Shown: in pieces, positions 24,124 through 34,214 of the stretch | Position numbering within the stretch: position 1 is the stretch's first letter | How the letters are laid out: every line of letters starts with the position of its first letter | Assembly (NCBI GenBank): GCA_900095095.1 | Contig: FMBT01000309.1 | Span: 1 to 64,000, forward strand | Source: Fragilariopsis cylindrus CCMP1102 | Lineage: Eukaryota; Bacillariophyta; Bacillariophyceae; Bacillariales; Bacillariaceae | Direction of reading: 5' to 3' | DNA length: 64,000 nt | Program-made: the position numbers and the translations under genes | The notes under the pieces: model-generated | What the model saw: only the letters and a program-made list of their open reading frames with translations | Told to the model about the DNA's origin: nothing | Database searches by the model: none

Positions 24124-25280
24124 CGTAAAGGCTGGTAGCTAAGGTAATGAAGGTATTTTATATTGATCTGTTTCTGCTTCATCGACAACAAAATATTATG
24201 GGAGAACTTTGATTCATTCACTTCACTTACAGTACTTATTGGGGAGGGTGCTGTCGTGCTCTTTTTCTGACGCCTTCGATGACGTACACAAACAGGGGGG
24301 AAGCGGGAAAACTTTCCCACTCCCTCGATTCGACCCAATACTGTAGTGTACAATGTCTGCTAATATACAGTATAATTAATTAAATAACACAGTTTACATG
24401 ATGATCTATTTTCTTGTACAGTAGCTTTATATTTGTAATATTAGTAGGTCTCTAGGGTATGGCATGACTATAAAATCAATGTTAGAATAGTCATTGACAA
24501 TGAATGATGTATACAACCTTGTCTTGAGGCTAGTAGTTGCAAATCAATAGAAGAATGCTAATTGTATATGTTCTTAAAGCACATTTGCTGAGAGTGAGGC
24601 TAAGAAGAAGATCTTCTTGTAATGCAAGACATAACAAGAATGATATAATGTGATTATGTTCTTGTCTTCTTCTGTAGCGAGCCGTTTACTATATTACTAG
24701 AGCACTTCCACCAAAGCAATTAGTACTGCACCTATCTGATGGACAGGCACTATCTACCAGATTATAATGCCATATTCAATCTAGTTCCAATATTAGAATG
24801 GAAGGTGCAATGTAGATTTGTTTTAGAGATGGAAAATGGGTTGGGGAGGGGGTCAGATGAAAATGTGTAATTGTATTTTTGCTAAAAAAACTAATTTTAG
24901 GCCATAGTAGCAAGCGTCGTTCGTGTTGATAGCGTGCGAGTTCCACACGCACAGAAAGATACTAACTTCAAACAAGTGATATTACTGATGTTCAATCATC
25001 GATTGCTAGATTGCGTGTTTTGTTCTCCACACGTGTAAATTCCTCGCAATTCAAGAAAATTTAAAAGTTCGTGAAGAAGGTCACGACAACATAACAAGAA
25101 CGACCTATACAAGTGATAATTCATACAATTCCCATCTTCTTGATTTTTTCTGTGTTCCGCCTAGATTAACAAGTCAACCTTCTTCAGGCTAGTTGGTTTC
25201 CAAGACTGCTATTTTATCAAATTATCTACCAATATTCGACCACCGTCTTCATTATTAACAACAAAAGGTCCTTCTAAAAA
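24124..25280. other. intergenic spacer between divergent genes
   Basis: About 1.16 kb of AT-rich sequence between divergent genes, containing both promoters. No exon, RNA gene or clear repeat found by eye. Confidence 0.45.
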
Positions 25281-26609
25281 ATGATTACAATACAAATAAA
25301 AAACAATAACAAATCACGAAGATCATGCTGTGGTGATGGGTCATATTCTACCACTCTCCTTCCTATCCTATTACTAATTTGTTATACGAAAATTATAGCA
25401 GATGTATCATCATTTCATACTGAATCGCGAATACTGAGGAATCGCAGCAGGTCCAGCAGCAGCAGCAGCATCACGCGTTTATCTATGCTGGAAGGCGAAG
25501 ATTTTATTAATGGAAGTAAAATTCCTTCCATCACAGATCAACCTGACAATAGTATCAATAGCAGCCAAGAACAAGAACAGCAACAGAAACAAAAAATTCG
25601 ACAAGATAACGCTGGAGACCTATTACGAGTTGAAAAAAGTAGTGGATTATTACGACTAGCTAAATTGAGTTTACAAGATTATGAAATGCGATCTGGATTC
25701 TTCAAAAAACGTGAAGCTGATAGACGGATTGAAGAAAGTTTAGCACGTATGATGGGAGATGAGGCATCATATGTCAGACCGATGGATGCTAGTGAAAAGA
25801 CTATTGGACCATTAGGATTGTGGGAAAAGTCTAGTGTGGAATGGTTTCAGCAAGTTATTGATGAGGAAGCTAGACGAGCTAGAGAAATTGTTCGATTGGG
25901 TGGAATTAGTGTACGTCCAATGGATACGTCTGGTGGAGATGAGCAGTTGGGACCACTTGGGATTATAGAAAGTCGTCTAGTCGATTTCTTTGATAGTATT
26001 CAACAATCGGAACGAGAACGATCAAGTCTTAGGGTGTTACGACCAAAAGATTTAGAAGAATCCAAGCGAGGACCTCTAGGGAAGGCAGAATTGCGAGCAA
26101 GTGAGGCTATACGTGAAATCCTTAACTCCGAAAAAACACGAATGGAACAATCAAGGATTCGTGATGGAATAGTACGACCGATTGATATTCCGGGACCACT
26201 AGGAGAATTAGAAATGGCAGTGCTAGCGGTTGTAAAGGGAGAAGAGCAACGCAAATTGGAAACGCAGGAGATTAACGGAGCATCCTTAATCAGGCCTAAG
26301 GATTCCAAGATTAAGGGACCTTTAGGAGAACTTGAAGAACAAGCAGTAGCAGCTGTTAAGAAATTAACCGAGGAAGAAAAGATGCGTGTTAGAAATATTC
26401 AGAAATTCCTTGACGAACATCGACCAATGGAGCAGCTTGAGCCATCAGCACTCGGAATGTTAGAAACGGTTGTTGTGGGTATCGTTAGGGCGCCAATTCT
26501 TCTCTTCCAGATACTTTCTCGAGTCCGAGATCTATTACAAAGTGAATTGGACGATGCTGATGTCAACATTTTGAAAGAAAAGAATACTGATAGTAATGAA
26601 AAAAAGTAG
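25281..26609 (+). CDS. Secretory/plastid-targeted protein of RPxD...GPLG repeats
   Basis: 442 residues, one exon, no frame break. A hydrophobic signal peptide (TLLPILLLICYTKIIADV, about residues 25-42) ends at VSSF-HT, an ASAF-like motif, followed by a Ser/Arg-rich stretch that could be a transit peptide. From about residue 165 the protein is built of about six related units of 30-42 residues. Each begins with (V/L/I)RP(M/K/I)D, continues 4-9 residues to GPLG, then (L/I/E)xE and an amphipathic helix ending in charged residues. Units start near 166, 212, 253, 295, 336 and 376; the last is degenerate (RPMEQLEPSALGMLE) and leads into a hydrophobic helix (VVVGIVRAPILLFQIL). I know no named domain with this pattern. 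Function unknown; a scaffold or membrane-associated plastid protein is a guess. Confidence 0.82.
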   Translation: MITIQIKNNNKSRRSCCGDGSYSTTLLPILLLICYTKIIADVSSFHTESRILRNRSRSSSSSSITRLSMLEGEDFINGSKIPSITDQPDNSINSSQEQEQQQKQKIRQDNAGDLLRVEKSSGLLRLAKLSLQDYEMRSGFFKKREADRRIEESLARMMGDEASYVRPMDASEKTIGPLGLWEKSSVEWFQQVIDEEARRAREIVRLGGISVRPMDTSGGDEQLGPLGIIESRLVDFFDSIQQSERERSSLRVLRPKDLEESKRGPLGKAELRASEAIREILNSEKTRMEQSRIRDGIVRPIDIPGPLGELEMAVLAVVKGEEQRKLETQEINGASLIRPKDSKIKGPLGELEEQAVAAVKKLTEEEKMRVRNIQKFLDEHRPMEQLEPSALGMLETVVVGIVRAPILLFQILSRVRDLLQSELDDADVNILKEKNTDSNEKK

Positions 26610-26788
26610 GCTAGTAGTGTAGTCTTTACAAACCATGCATTTGTTCGAGGAGCCGTAACAAAGGTTTGTGTATTATGATTATTTCTGTACTATACTGTAA
26701 TTTTCTGTATATATTGCATTTAAAAAATATTATCTATTATTATTTAGTGACCAAAAAAATAAATTCTGAGGTACAAGCTTAGAAATTC

Positions 26789-28858
26789 TTACTTGCCGGC
26801 ACTGACCCGTAGTCCATGCTTTATCAAACCTCGCACATTGCTTAGAGCACCTCGTATTCCATTATCCTGAACGCAAATAAGCATAGAACCATGTTGCTGT
26901 ATTCTTGGAACATAGCCAACCACGACTTCGAAAAGGGCTGTTGAAGGATCTTGAGAAGCTGAACCCTGACGAGCTTGCAATGCCATGGATTTTGCAACTT
27001 TCGACAATCGTTGACGTAAGGTACTTGTTACATCAAGATGATGCTTGAAGGAACCATCGAATGTAACACACGATACAACTATGAGGTCGACATCAGCTGA
27101 TATCTCATCAACCACAAACGAATATAGGGTATCTAATGAGTCCGAAAAGACCCTTTTAGACACAACCACGACATTAGTATCGGAACCGTCCAAAGCTTGT
27201 TGCACTTTACTACATACTTTTTCCACGTTGGACAGGTCTTTTATATATTTGGAAGGTATAACTTCAATAATACCCACCTTCATCGTTTTCCCGTTATTTC
27301 CGTTCATATGGATAGAATCTCGTAGTTGAACAGGTTGTACACCAAGTGAATTGTTCATTATCAAGACGGGATAGCTTTCGCCTTGACGAGCTATTGTTTT
27401 GTCACCTTTAACGTGCGGTAATAGTAACAATCCTTGTGCATCTCTAAGACTCATAAGCCTCGATGATCTCTGAACTCCTGTCGAAGATGCATGGTATGTC
27501 CCATTACTACTATCGTTGCTTTTCATAAGTACCACTCGGTGATATTCAGGTCGTTTAGCATCTAATTTTATGTCATGGGAAAGTTTTGCTTCTATCTCAG
27601 GATGTACAAAACAAGAATTTATAATCTCCTCTAGTTTTTGTTCTTCTTTTATTGCGTCGTTCACAGTGAAAGATTTGTGATGATCAAGAATCCCGTAGAA
27701 GTACAAATCCAGACAAGGTTTCACTAGCAACTGGGTACAGACTACGGCCGAGCATGGATTTCCCGGTAGTGCAAAAACTATCTTGGTGGTATTGTTACCG
27801 TTGCTGTCATCCATTGTTTTTGTGTGTGGTATCGTAACAAACGTCGTGGGCTTACCGGGCTTCATGTGCATACGGCCAAAATGCAAGTTTCCACCACATC
27901 TATCAACCAAGACGTGCTCAATTATATCTGTCTGACCCATGCTAACACCACCAGTCGTAATTATGACATCACAACGTTCCAGTGCTGCCTCGAAAGTTTC
28001 TACCATAGCATCAACGTCATCGTCGCGGACCATACCTAGATCAATCGGTTCACATATATTCTGAAATGTTGAAGTTGCTAGTATTGAAAGTAAAACAGGA
28101 CGATTTACATCTGGGATTTTCCCCCTTTGGGGTTGTTCTACTGGACCATCATCATTCGCTTTGATAATTAATTCATTACCAGTAGACATAACGCCGACTC
28201 TAGTACGTCGTTTTACTTTTATATACTCTACGCCAGATTGCTTTGCTAGGCCTATTGCTATTGGATCTATACTGTGACCCTTTGGTAGGACAACAATTGA
28301 AGGTGGGATATCACACCCAACAGGTCGAATCCATTGATGATGTTTCAAATTAGCTGACGGTAGGATGCGGATCTTTGATGTACACGACGAAACTATGCAT
28401 TCTTCTATTGGGACGACACAATTACAAGATTCTGGTACTACTGCTCCAGTGGTAATGTAATATGCATATGCTGACGGGAGCGTATCATTTTTGTCTCCAC
28501 CTTGAAGCGCAGTCTGTGATTTGTTATCACAATCTCCTGCATATACATTGTCCACAACTCCGTGCGTCCACGAATTAGTGGTGTCTGCCAACATTGCATC
28601 TTGGGTGGTGAAATGTTCGCCTGTCCTGATGGCATATCCATCCATGATACTGGCATTGTAGGGAGGATAACCTGGTTCAGACATCGTAACATCCTCATCG
28701 AGTGTGCAATTGAGGAGGGTTGACAATGGAGTCGACGACAGCGAAATCCGTTCAGTTGGACTGGTTTTTTTATCATTCAACAAAATTCGTGCCGTCTCTC
28801 TCATCACAGTTCGAATGGCATCCTGAACTGGAACCATAGGATGCGTTTCATGATCCAT
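26789..28858 (-). CDS. CNX1: Molybdenum cofactor synthesis protein, CNX1/gephyrin type (MoeA domain plus degenerate MogA domain)
   Basis: 689 residues, single exon. The N-terminal three quarters are a MoeA (E) domain, which inserts molybdate into adenylylated molybdopterin: YPPYNASIMDGYAI near residue 65, VVPIEECIV, IRPVGCDI, RTRVGVMSTGNEL, CDVIITTGGVSMGQTD, MHMKPGKPTTF and FALPGNPCSAVV. The last ~150 residues sit where plant CNX1 has its MogA (G) domain, which adenylylates molybdopterin. They keep the outline (MKVGIIEVIPS, DVDLIVVS, DVTSTLRQRL), but the TGGTG loop reads SCVTFDG and the LPGxP loop reads VQDNGIR. The E half looks functional; the G half probably is not catalytic. The ATG at 28856-28858 is the first in frame. 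E-then-G order is the plant/stramenopile layout, opposite to animal gephyrin. Confidence 0.9.
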   Translation of the reverse strand: MDHETHPMVPVQDAIRTVMRETARILLNDKKTSPTERISLSSTPLSTLLNCTLDEDVTMSEPGYPPYNASIMDGYAIRTGEHFTTQDAMLADTTNSWTHGVVDNVYAGDCDNKSQTALQGGDKNDTLPSAYAYYITTGAVVPESCNCVVPIEECIVSSCTSKIRILPSANLKHHQWIRPVGCDIPPSIVVLPKGHSIDPIAIGLAKQSGVEYIKVKRRTRVGVMSTGNELIIKANDDGPVEQPQRGKIPDVNRPVLLSILATSTFQNICEPIDLGMVRDDDVDAMVETFEAALERCDVIITTGGVSMGQTDIIEHVLVDRCGGNLHFGRMHMKPGKPTTFVTIPHTKTMDDSNGNNTTKIVFALPGNPCSAVVCTQLLVKPCLDLYFYGILDHHKSFTVNDAIKEEQKLEEIINSCFVHPEIEAKLSHDIKLDAKRPEYHRVVLMKSNDSSNGTYHASSTGVQRSSRLMSLRDAQGLLLLPHVKGDKTIARQGESYPVLIMNNSLGVQPVQLRDSIHMNGNNGKTMKVGIIEVIPSKYIKDLSNVEKVCSKVQQALDGSDTNVVVVSKRVFSDSLDTLYSFVVDEISADVDLIVVSCVTFDGSFKHHLDVTSTLRQRLSKVAKSMALQARQGSASQDPSTALFEVVVGYVPRIQQHGSMLICVQDNGIRGALSNVRGLIKHGLRVSAGK

Positions 28859-29291
28859 TTTGAAATCTAATATCGTCAAAGCTTCTACAAAAGCCTGCGT
28901 GAGGGGATACTTTTTCCTTCACTCGTAGCAGCGTCAAGATTCGAAAGGTAGGTAGGCAACCAAGTCTATTATGTTTTGTGATTTTTATTTCTTGTTCGAA
29001 GTTTTTTCAACATTTCAATTCTGAAAAAATTATTGAGTCGAGTCTCAAGTCGCGTCATCAAAATAATTGTTAAAGCACGTAGTAAAAGCACGCAAAGCAA
29101 AGTAAGAAAATCAAATAAAAGTAACCAATTATGATCCTTCGAAATCTGGCTTGTGTCAATTCATGATCTTCAGAATAACTTTGCCAATTAAATCAAATCT
29201 GATCAAATCAAATCAAACCACATCATATCACACCATAGCAGAAATAGTATAATCTAGATTTAGACGAAACTTATCTATGTATTTATATATT
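28859..29291. other. intergenic spacer
   Basis: 5' flank of the CNX1-type gene and 3' flank of the hydrolase gene. Near 29187-29232 there is a run of TCAAATC/CAAATCA-like words, a weak direct repetition. Nothing else seen. Confidence 0.4.
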
Positions 29292-30983
29292 TTATAATTT
29301 TGAAAGATGTTTTGTAGTCAAAGCCATGGCATTGATCTTTACTTGCGTCAGCGATTTTTCCATTTCTCTGTTAAATTGAACAGGTGGTTCGGGATAATCA
29401 AATTTAGACTCTGCAATATGATTAGTTTCTCTGGTAAGCTTTTCGGGGGATTCCTTTTTAACAGCCATGATAGCATGAAAAAAGTCAGACACTGCAACAT
29501 CTGCCCAGGAAGATGCTCCAAACGTATTCCCAGGGGTGTTTTCTTGCCAACCCAAGTGTCCACCACATTGAGTCTCCACATGCATAATATTGGGATTAGA
29601 TAGGCAGAAGCCTAGTTTGTTGCGTGATGGTTTGCCCGCTATGAAGTCGTCTTGGGCTGTCAAGTTCAAAAATGGGACAGAAATATGTCGAATGTATCGA
29701 TACGAACTAGCGTCAAACCCGTACGCATTTCCGTTATCGTATCCAACTTTCATACCGAATGGATAGTGAGTGTCGTTTCGAATCAAAACTGGTGCAGCCG
29801 CATCGTCGAGTTGACCAATTGTGGGAGCCAGTAATAGTTGCCGTATCTTTTGTTTAGAATAAGAATCCTTCATACTATAGATGCTCTTTATATTCTCTAG
29901 GAATATTTTCTTTATTCCTAAAGCCAAGAGAACACTGAAAGGAAACTTAACAGTAGTTGAATCGATCCTTAGTGGATTGCCAAGTCCAGCTGCACCAGAT
30001 ACACATGATGGCAAGGTACCCATCATGCACTCCTCACCTAAATATTTTGTCATAATGTTGGCGCCCAATGAGCTTCCCACAAGAAAGATAGGAACATCCT
30101 TTTCTAATCTGACTGAGATCTGACGCACAAGACTACGAAGATCGCCTGTGTATGCTGCGTTATAGCCTCGTGGTGTAGTCAATTTCACTCCCCCGCAACC
30201 TCTAAAGTTCATTGAAGCTGAGATATAACCCTGATTGCAAAATGCTCGAGACAAAGATTTCATGTAACCAAAGCTGGAATCATTGTTTATACCATGCAGT
30301 ATAATAACGACCGGATGACGAAGTTTTTGCCTTTTCCATTCTATTCCGCTCTGTGAAACTTCGTCTTCGTCTTTCAAATTTTGTGTGAATTCCCAGTCCA
30401 CGGCAATTCGTGCGCCATCTTGAGGCATATCAAATATCTCACGAAATCGTACATACTTCTTTTTGGATGCAGACGATGGTCCACCCTTAAGATAAGCCAT
30501 GGTACTAGACATCAATCCTCGCGTTCCTACAAACAGACTAGGTTGAATAGACCTCGAGAGGATATTGCTAGTACCATTATTGTTCCCGTCAATATCAGGT
30601 ACTTCCGTTCTCAATTTTCGGTATATTCTTTCTATGAAACCTCCTTCGCCTAATTGACAAAATGTTACTGGAGGGTGTGTCAGACTATTCTGCAAACGGA
30701 CTTCATATGCTAGAACGGCTGACATTGTCGCACACAATAGCAGTGACCAACCTGCTGGTGTATCAGGAAGTGATTCTTTAACTGAAGAGCTCCGTCGAAT
30801 AAGAGATTGAGACATGCGTGTGGAAAACTTTCGGAAAGATCCACTTTCTATCGTATTCTTGCTCCTACCTCTACGCGATGGCGACGACGACGACGACGGC
30901 GAGTCTGGGCCGTCATCAATTTTTCCGTAGACGCGACGGCGGTATGCATTATCATCCTCTTCATTATCATTGCCCATCTTCAT
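29292..30983 (-). CDS. Alpha/beta hydrolase, YheT/ABHD1-3 family, with N-terminal membrane anchor
   Basis: 563 residues, one exon. A disordered Ser/Arg-rich N-terminus (1-75) precedes one hydrophobic segment (GWSLLLCATMSAVLAYEV, about 80-97). The hydrolase core has VVIILHGINNDSSFGYM (oxyanion-hole HG), MNFRGCGG, the nucleophile elbow GSSLGAN, a late acidic residue (LTAQDDFIAG) and the catalytic His in GGHLGW. This set matches the EMB8/YheT/ABHD3 branch; ABHD3 cleaves medium-chain phospholipids, but the substrate here is unknown. The ATG at 30981-30983 is used; the frame stays open 12 codons further to a GTG but has no ATG. Located probably at an internal membrane with the core on the side after the anchor. 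Confidence 0.87.
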   Translation of the reverse strand: MKMGNDNEEDDNAYRRRVYGKIDDGPDSPSSSSSPSRRGRSKNTIESGSFRKFSTRMSQSLIRRSSSVKESLPDTPAGWSLLLCATMSAVLAYEVRLQNSLTHPPVTFCQLGEGGFIERIYRKLRTEVPDIDGNNNGTSNILSRSIQPSLFVGTRGLMSSTMAYLKGGPSSASKKKYVRFREIFDMPQDGARIAVDWEFTQNLKDEDEVSQSGIEWKRQKLRHPVVIILHGINNDSSFGYMKSLSRAFCNQGYISASMNFRGCGGVKLTTPRGYNAAYTGDLRSLVRQISVRLEKDVPIFLVGSSLGANIMTKYLGEECMMGTLPSCVSGAAGLGNPLRIDSTTVKFPFSVLLALGIKKIFLENIKSIYSMKDSYSKQKIRQLLLAPTIGQLDDAAAPVLIRNDTHYPFGMKVGYDNGNAYGFDASSYRYIRHISVPFLNLTAQDDFIAGKPSRNKLGFCLSNPNIMHVETQCGGHLGWQENTPGNTFGASSWADVAVSDFFHAIMAVKKESPEKLTRETNHIAESKFDYPEPPVQFNREMEKSLTQVKINAMALTTKHLSKL

Positions 30984-32242
30984 CAGATCATTATGTTGTA
31001 AGCTTCGCCGTTTTGTCACCGAACCTGTATTATTTGTGACGGTATTCTTATTCCGGATTGAGCATCATTGAGCGCTAAGAATAAAAAAATTTAAATTCAC
31101 ATTGACACCAGTTCAGTACCGTACATAATTGGTCGCGCGATAATAAAAATTGAGCAAAATATTCTTAGATTTTCCTTTCCCCCGATCATAAAGTATTCAC
31201 TTTTATTGAATAACAACAACTACAACAACCAAACAACCAGCCAATAGCATATACTAGTATGCAATAATGTGAAAGGAGAGGATAATAAGTTAATTAGGAG
31301 TGTGCTAAAGATTCAGGTTGATAATTTCAGATAGTTAGTTTATAGATATAAATGCATGAAATACACACATCAGCAAAAGAACAAAAAAGTTGTCTTCTCG
31401 GTTGAAGCATCATTCTCCAGTTAAAGTTCGGCGCCTTGATGTTGTCATAAACATCCATAGCAAACTTATTCTTGCTACTATCATTGTTTTTACTATTGAC
31501 AAGAATTATTACTGAAGTACATCATTATTGCATCTCGAGCTTCTTGTATGGTACTAGACTTCATAAAAATTAAATGAAGGCTACATGGCTCACAAAAATC
31601 GACTGCTACGATTAAACAAACAAAAGATAAAACAACGTGAACAACACGCTCAAGAAACAGCTTTCGAGGCAGACTGCATCGCCGCTTGAAGTAAGTAGAT
31701 CCCGAGCAAAGCAGATTGTATTGGTCGAAAGTGCGCATAAAATGATATAAACTCATTCTGCGCGATTCGATTTACCGAATCCATCAACCGTGCAATGGGA
31801 AAACAGCATGACGTTCGTTGGTGGACAATGAGAGGCAGAAACGCACGCGAGAAAAAAAATCTGGACGGTGACGAACGGGCCTTCATGAATTTTTTGCTGC
31901 CTCGAGAAAAATTATGCCTTTACTAATCTCCTTCTTACTTTCAAGTCATATTTACATATCATCAAGGTAAGAATGGAGTGTCTATCAGGAATACTTGTAG
32001 TTGCAATTCAAACAAATTATTCGGCCGGGGGGTGTGATACTTTGATTATTTTAGCAATTGACGATACGTTGATAATGATACCGGGTCAGAGCTGATTTAT
32101 CGCAATTTTTTCCATGAACGTTGACGTAAAGCCGTGATATCAATTTATATACTTTACTCACGGTATTTTATCTATTTTTTCATTGTTTCTCGTTCAAATC
32201 TCTTCCCTTTTTTCTCTTCAGAATCTTTCAAATATATATACA
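30984..32242. other. intergenic spacer between divergent genes
   Basis: 1.26 kb between the hydrolase start (minus) and the thylakoid microprotein start (plus). A TATA-like ATTTATATACTTTA lies near 32142-32156, about 90 bp before the plus-strand ATG. Short open frames here have no supporting signal. Confidence 0.45.
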
Positions 32243-32563
32243 ATGAAATCCTTCCAACAAATCGCTCTCCTTTTGGTCGCCACTTTGGCATGTGTTTCAG
32301 GTTTCGCACCTGTTTCTACTCCTCGCCAATCTGCCATCGCACTTTCCATGAGCAAGGCATCACCTGAACCACAATTCAATGTTGACAAGAAGACTGCTGC
32401 TGTTGCCGCCTTCGCCACTGCTATGGCCCCATTCGCCGCACATGCTGAAAACACAGTTGTTGATGAATCCACCATTATCGGATACGGTGCTGGTTTAGTT
32501 GCATGTGTTGTTTCATTGGCTGTTGGTTTCTCTATTGGATACGGAACTCTTTCCAAGCTTTAA
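32243..32563 (+). CDS. Small thylakoid membrane protein with tripartite presequence
   Basis: 106 residues, one exon. Three targeting layers are visible: an ER signal peptide (KSFQQIALLLVATLACVS) ending at GFAPVST (diatom ASAFAP-type site), a short transit peptide (RQSAIALSMSKASPEPQF), and a hydrophobic second signal (AAVAAFATAMAPFAAHAEN) with an AHA cleavage site like those for the thylakoid lumen. The mature protein is only about 38 residues with one membrane span (IIGYGAGLVACVVSLAVGFS). Such layouts belong to one-helix subunits of photosystem II, photosystem I or cytochrome b6f. The span resembles PetM loosely (SLAVGF), but I cannot assign it. Codon choice is biased to C-ending codons, consistent with high expression. 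Confidence 0.85.
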   Translation: MKSFQQIALLLVATLACVSGFAPVSTPRQSAIALSMSKASPEPQFNVDKKTAAVAAFATAMAPFAAHAENTVVDESTIIGYGAGLVACVVSLAVGFSIGYGTLSKL

Positions 32564-34214
32564 AGAGTTTACTATTTTTCAATATATCATATTAGATCGA
32601 TTCTACACAAGTCGTACATAGCAATTCCTTGCTCCGCAAGCAAACAAACACAAAGATTTCTCCTTCTCAGTACTATAATATTGGGTTGTATTTTATAGAT
32701 AAATTTTGAGAGAGCTCTTTGGCAAAAACACAGACTTGAAAACCGTTACTCGTAATACTTAGATGTGACTCGTAATTCAAACGTTCAGTAGTGTAGTGAT
32801 ATGCTTCTTCAATTATATATTAAAAGGCACTGCTTTAACTTTTGAAACCAAGGATGGGGAAGTTGCCACTTTCATTCTTCTCGCCTGTGATGTACACGGT
32901 TAACCGAATAGTGATGTGCACGTAACGTATGACTTAGACAGCCGGGTTGCCATTCATTAGTCATCAATACTTTTACTCCTCCATGAAATCGTTCTCTGCC
33001 TTAATGGGTGAGATAATTGACCTATTACGATAATTATGGTTTTTAGTTTTGTGTTTCATAATAATATTATGCAGAAAAGTCCTGAGATACCTAACTTCTA
33101 GTACAAGTTAATACCAGTATGGTGGTTGTAATTGTTACTTCTTTTGTGTGTGATATATAGATCTAACATTTAATCAGTTCATCAGACACAGTACAATATC
33201 AAGCAAATGCTGATATAATCAGAGGTACTGTATTACATAGAAATAATGCCAACGCTTTTATCACTGATACTAATATTTAATAACATCTCTCTCCCACATT
33301 TTTCTAACCATAACTTTACTACTATATTTTGTTGTTCAGGTCTCATCCAAACAGCAAGTTTTGAGTTGAATCTTATTGTAGAAGAGAGGACACTATATTA
33401 CATGTTCTATCCATACAACATGATTGTACATGATGCACGTACCTGTGGGAAACTGGGACTTAGTTTTTGGAAATAGCAAAAGCACGCAGTTTACTGGTCC
33501 ATTATATTTCATCTTTCAAAATTTGTACCAGTTGCAATAGGCTAATAAATCAATAAATATAAGGTGTCTGAACAAACTACAAATATAGACAGATAGCATT
33601 TAACCTTTGAACAAGATGAATTATTCAAAGTATAATTTTCCCCGGTCATACTGGAAAACAATCTAGCGTTGAGTAAGCAGTATTTTTGGCCAAAATTGCG
33701 TGTTTTTCACTAGTTAAATCATGGTTAATTTAGTCTCTACTAAATCAATATCAGTACACTCCTGAAAGAAAAGTAAGTCGAAGTAACTACAATGTCTTCT
33801 CCTTCCTTATATGTAATAGAATAGATTGTTATATTACTACTAACACTTTTGAGCATGCTCTCTTTGATTTATTAGACACTCCATACAGTAGTACTTTTCC
33901 TCATAAATTCATAGATTTTTTGTTTATTTCATGTAAAATGCGTGTATTATTTTTTTTTAATTTTAAACTGGGAATTCCCAGTTTTCCACGCGCTTCCCAT
34001 GGTCTACAACATACTAGTACTAGTGTCTTTTCTCAGATCCCAGTCGTGGCTGTAGGCGTACGTCACAGGCAAAATCAAACGCTCGAGTAAGATTTTCTGT
34101 TTTATGATTTTTGATCATCGTGTCGTCGTCGGAAGCAATTCAGCAAAGCAACGACAGGTTAGGTTACAATTTAAGTGTCGAAGCCATTATTGAACTTTGA
34201 AAAGGATCGAAATT
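32564..34214. other. intergenic spacer
   Basis: 1.65 kb of AT-rich sequence upstream of the aldolase gene. An open stretch at 33246-33476 has no family resemblance and is not called. A perfect palindrome near 33975 is listed separately. Confidence 0.45.
33965..33984. promoter_or_regulatory. 20-bp perfect palindrome upstream of the aldolase gene
   Basis: AAACTGGGAATTCCCAGTTT, self-complementary over all 20 bases, about 230 bp before the aldolase ATG. A site for a dimeric DNA-binding protein is possible; a role is inference only. Confidence 0.35.

Noticed and set aside
33246-33476. 76-codon open frame as a small gene
   Set aside because: No homology, no targeting signal, ordinary length for AT-rich spacer.
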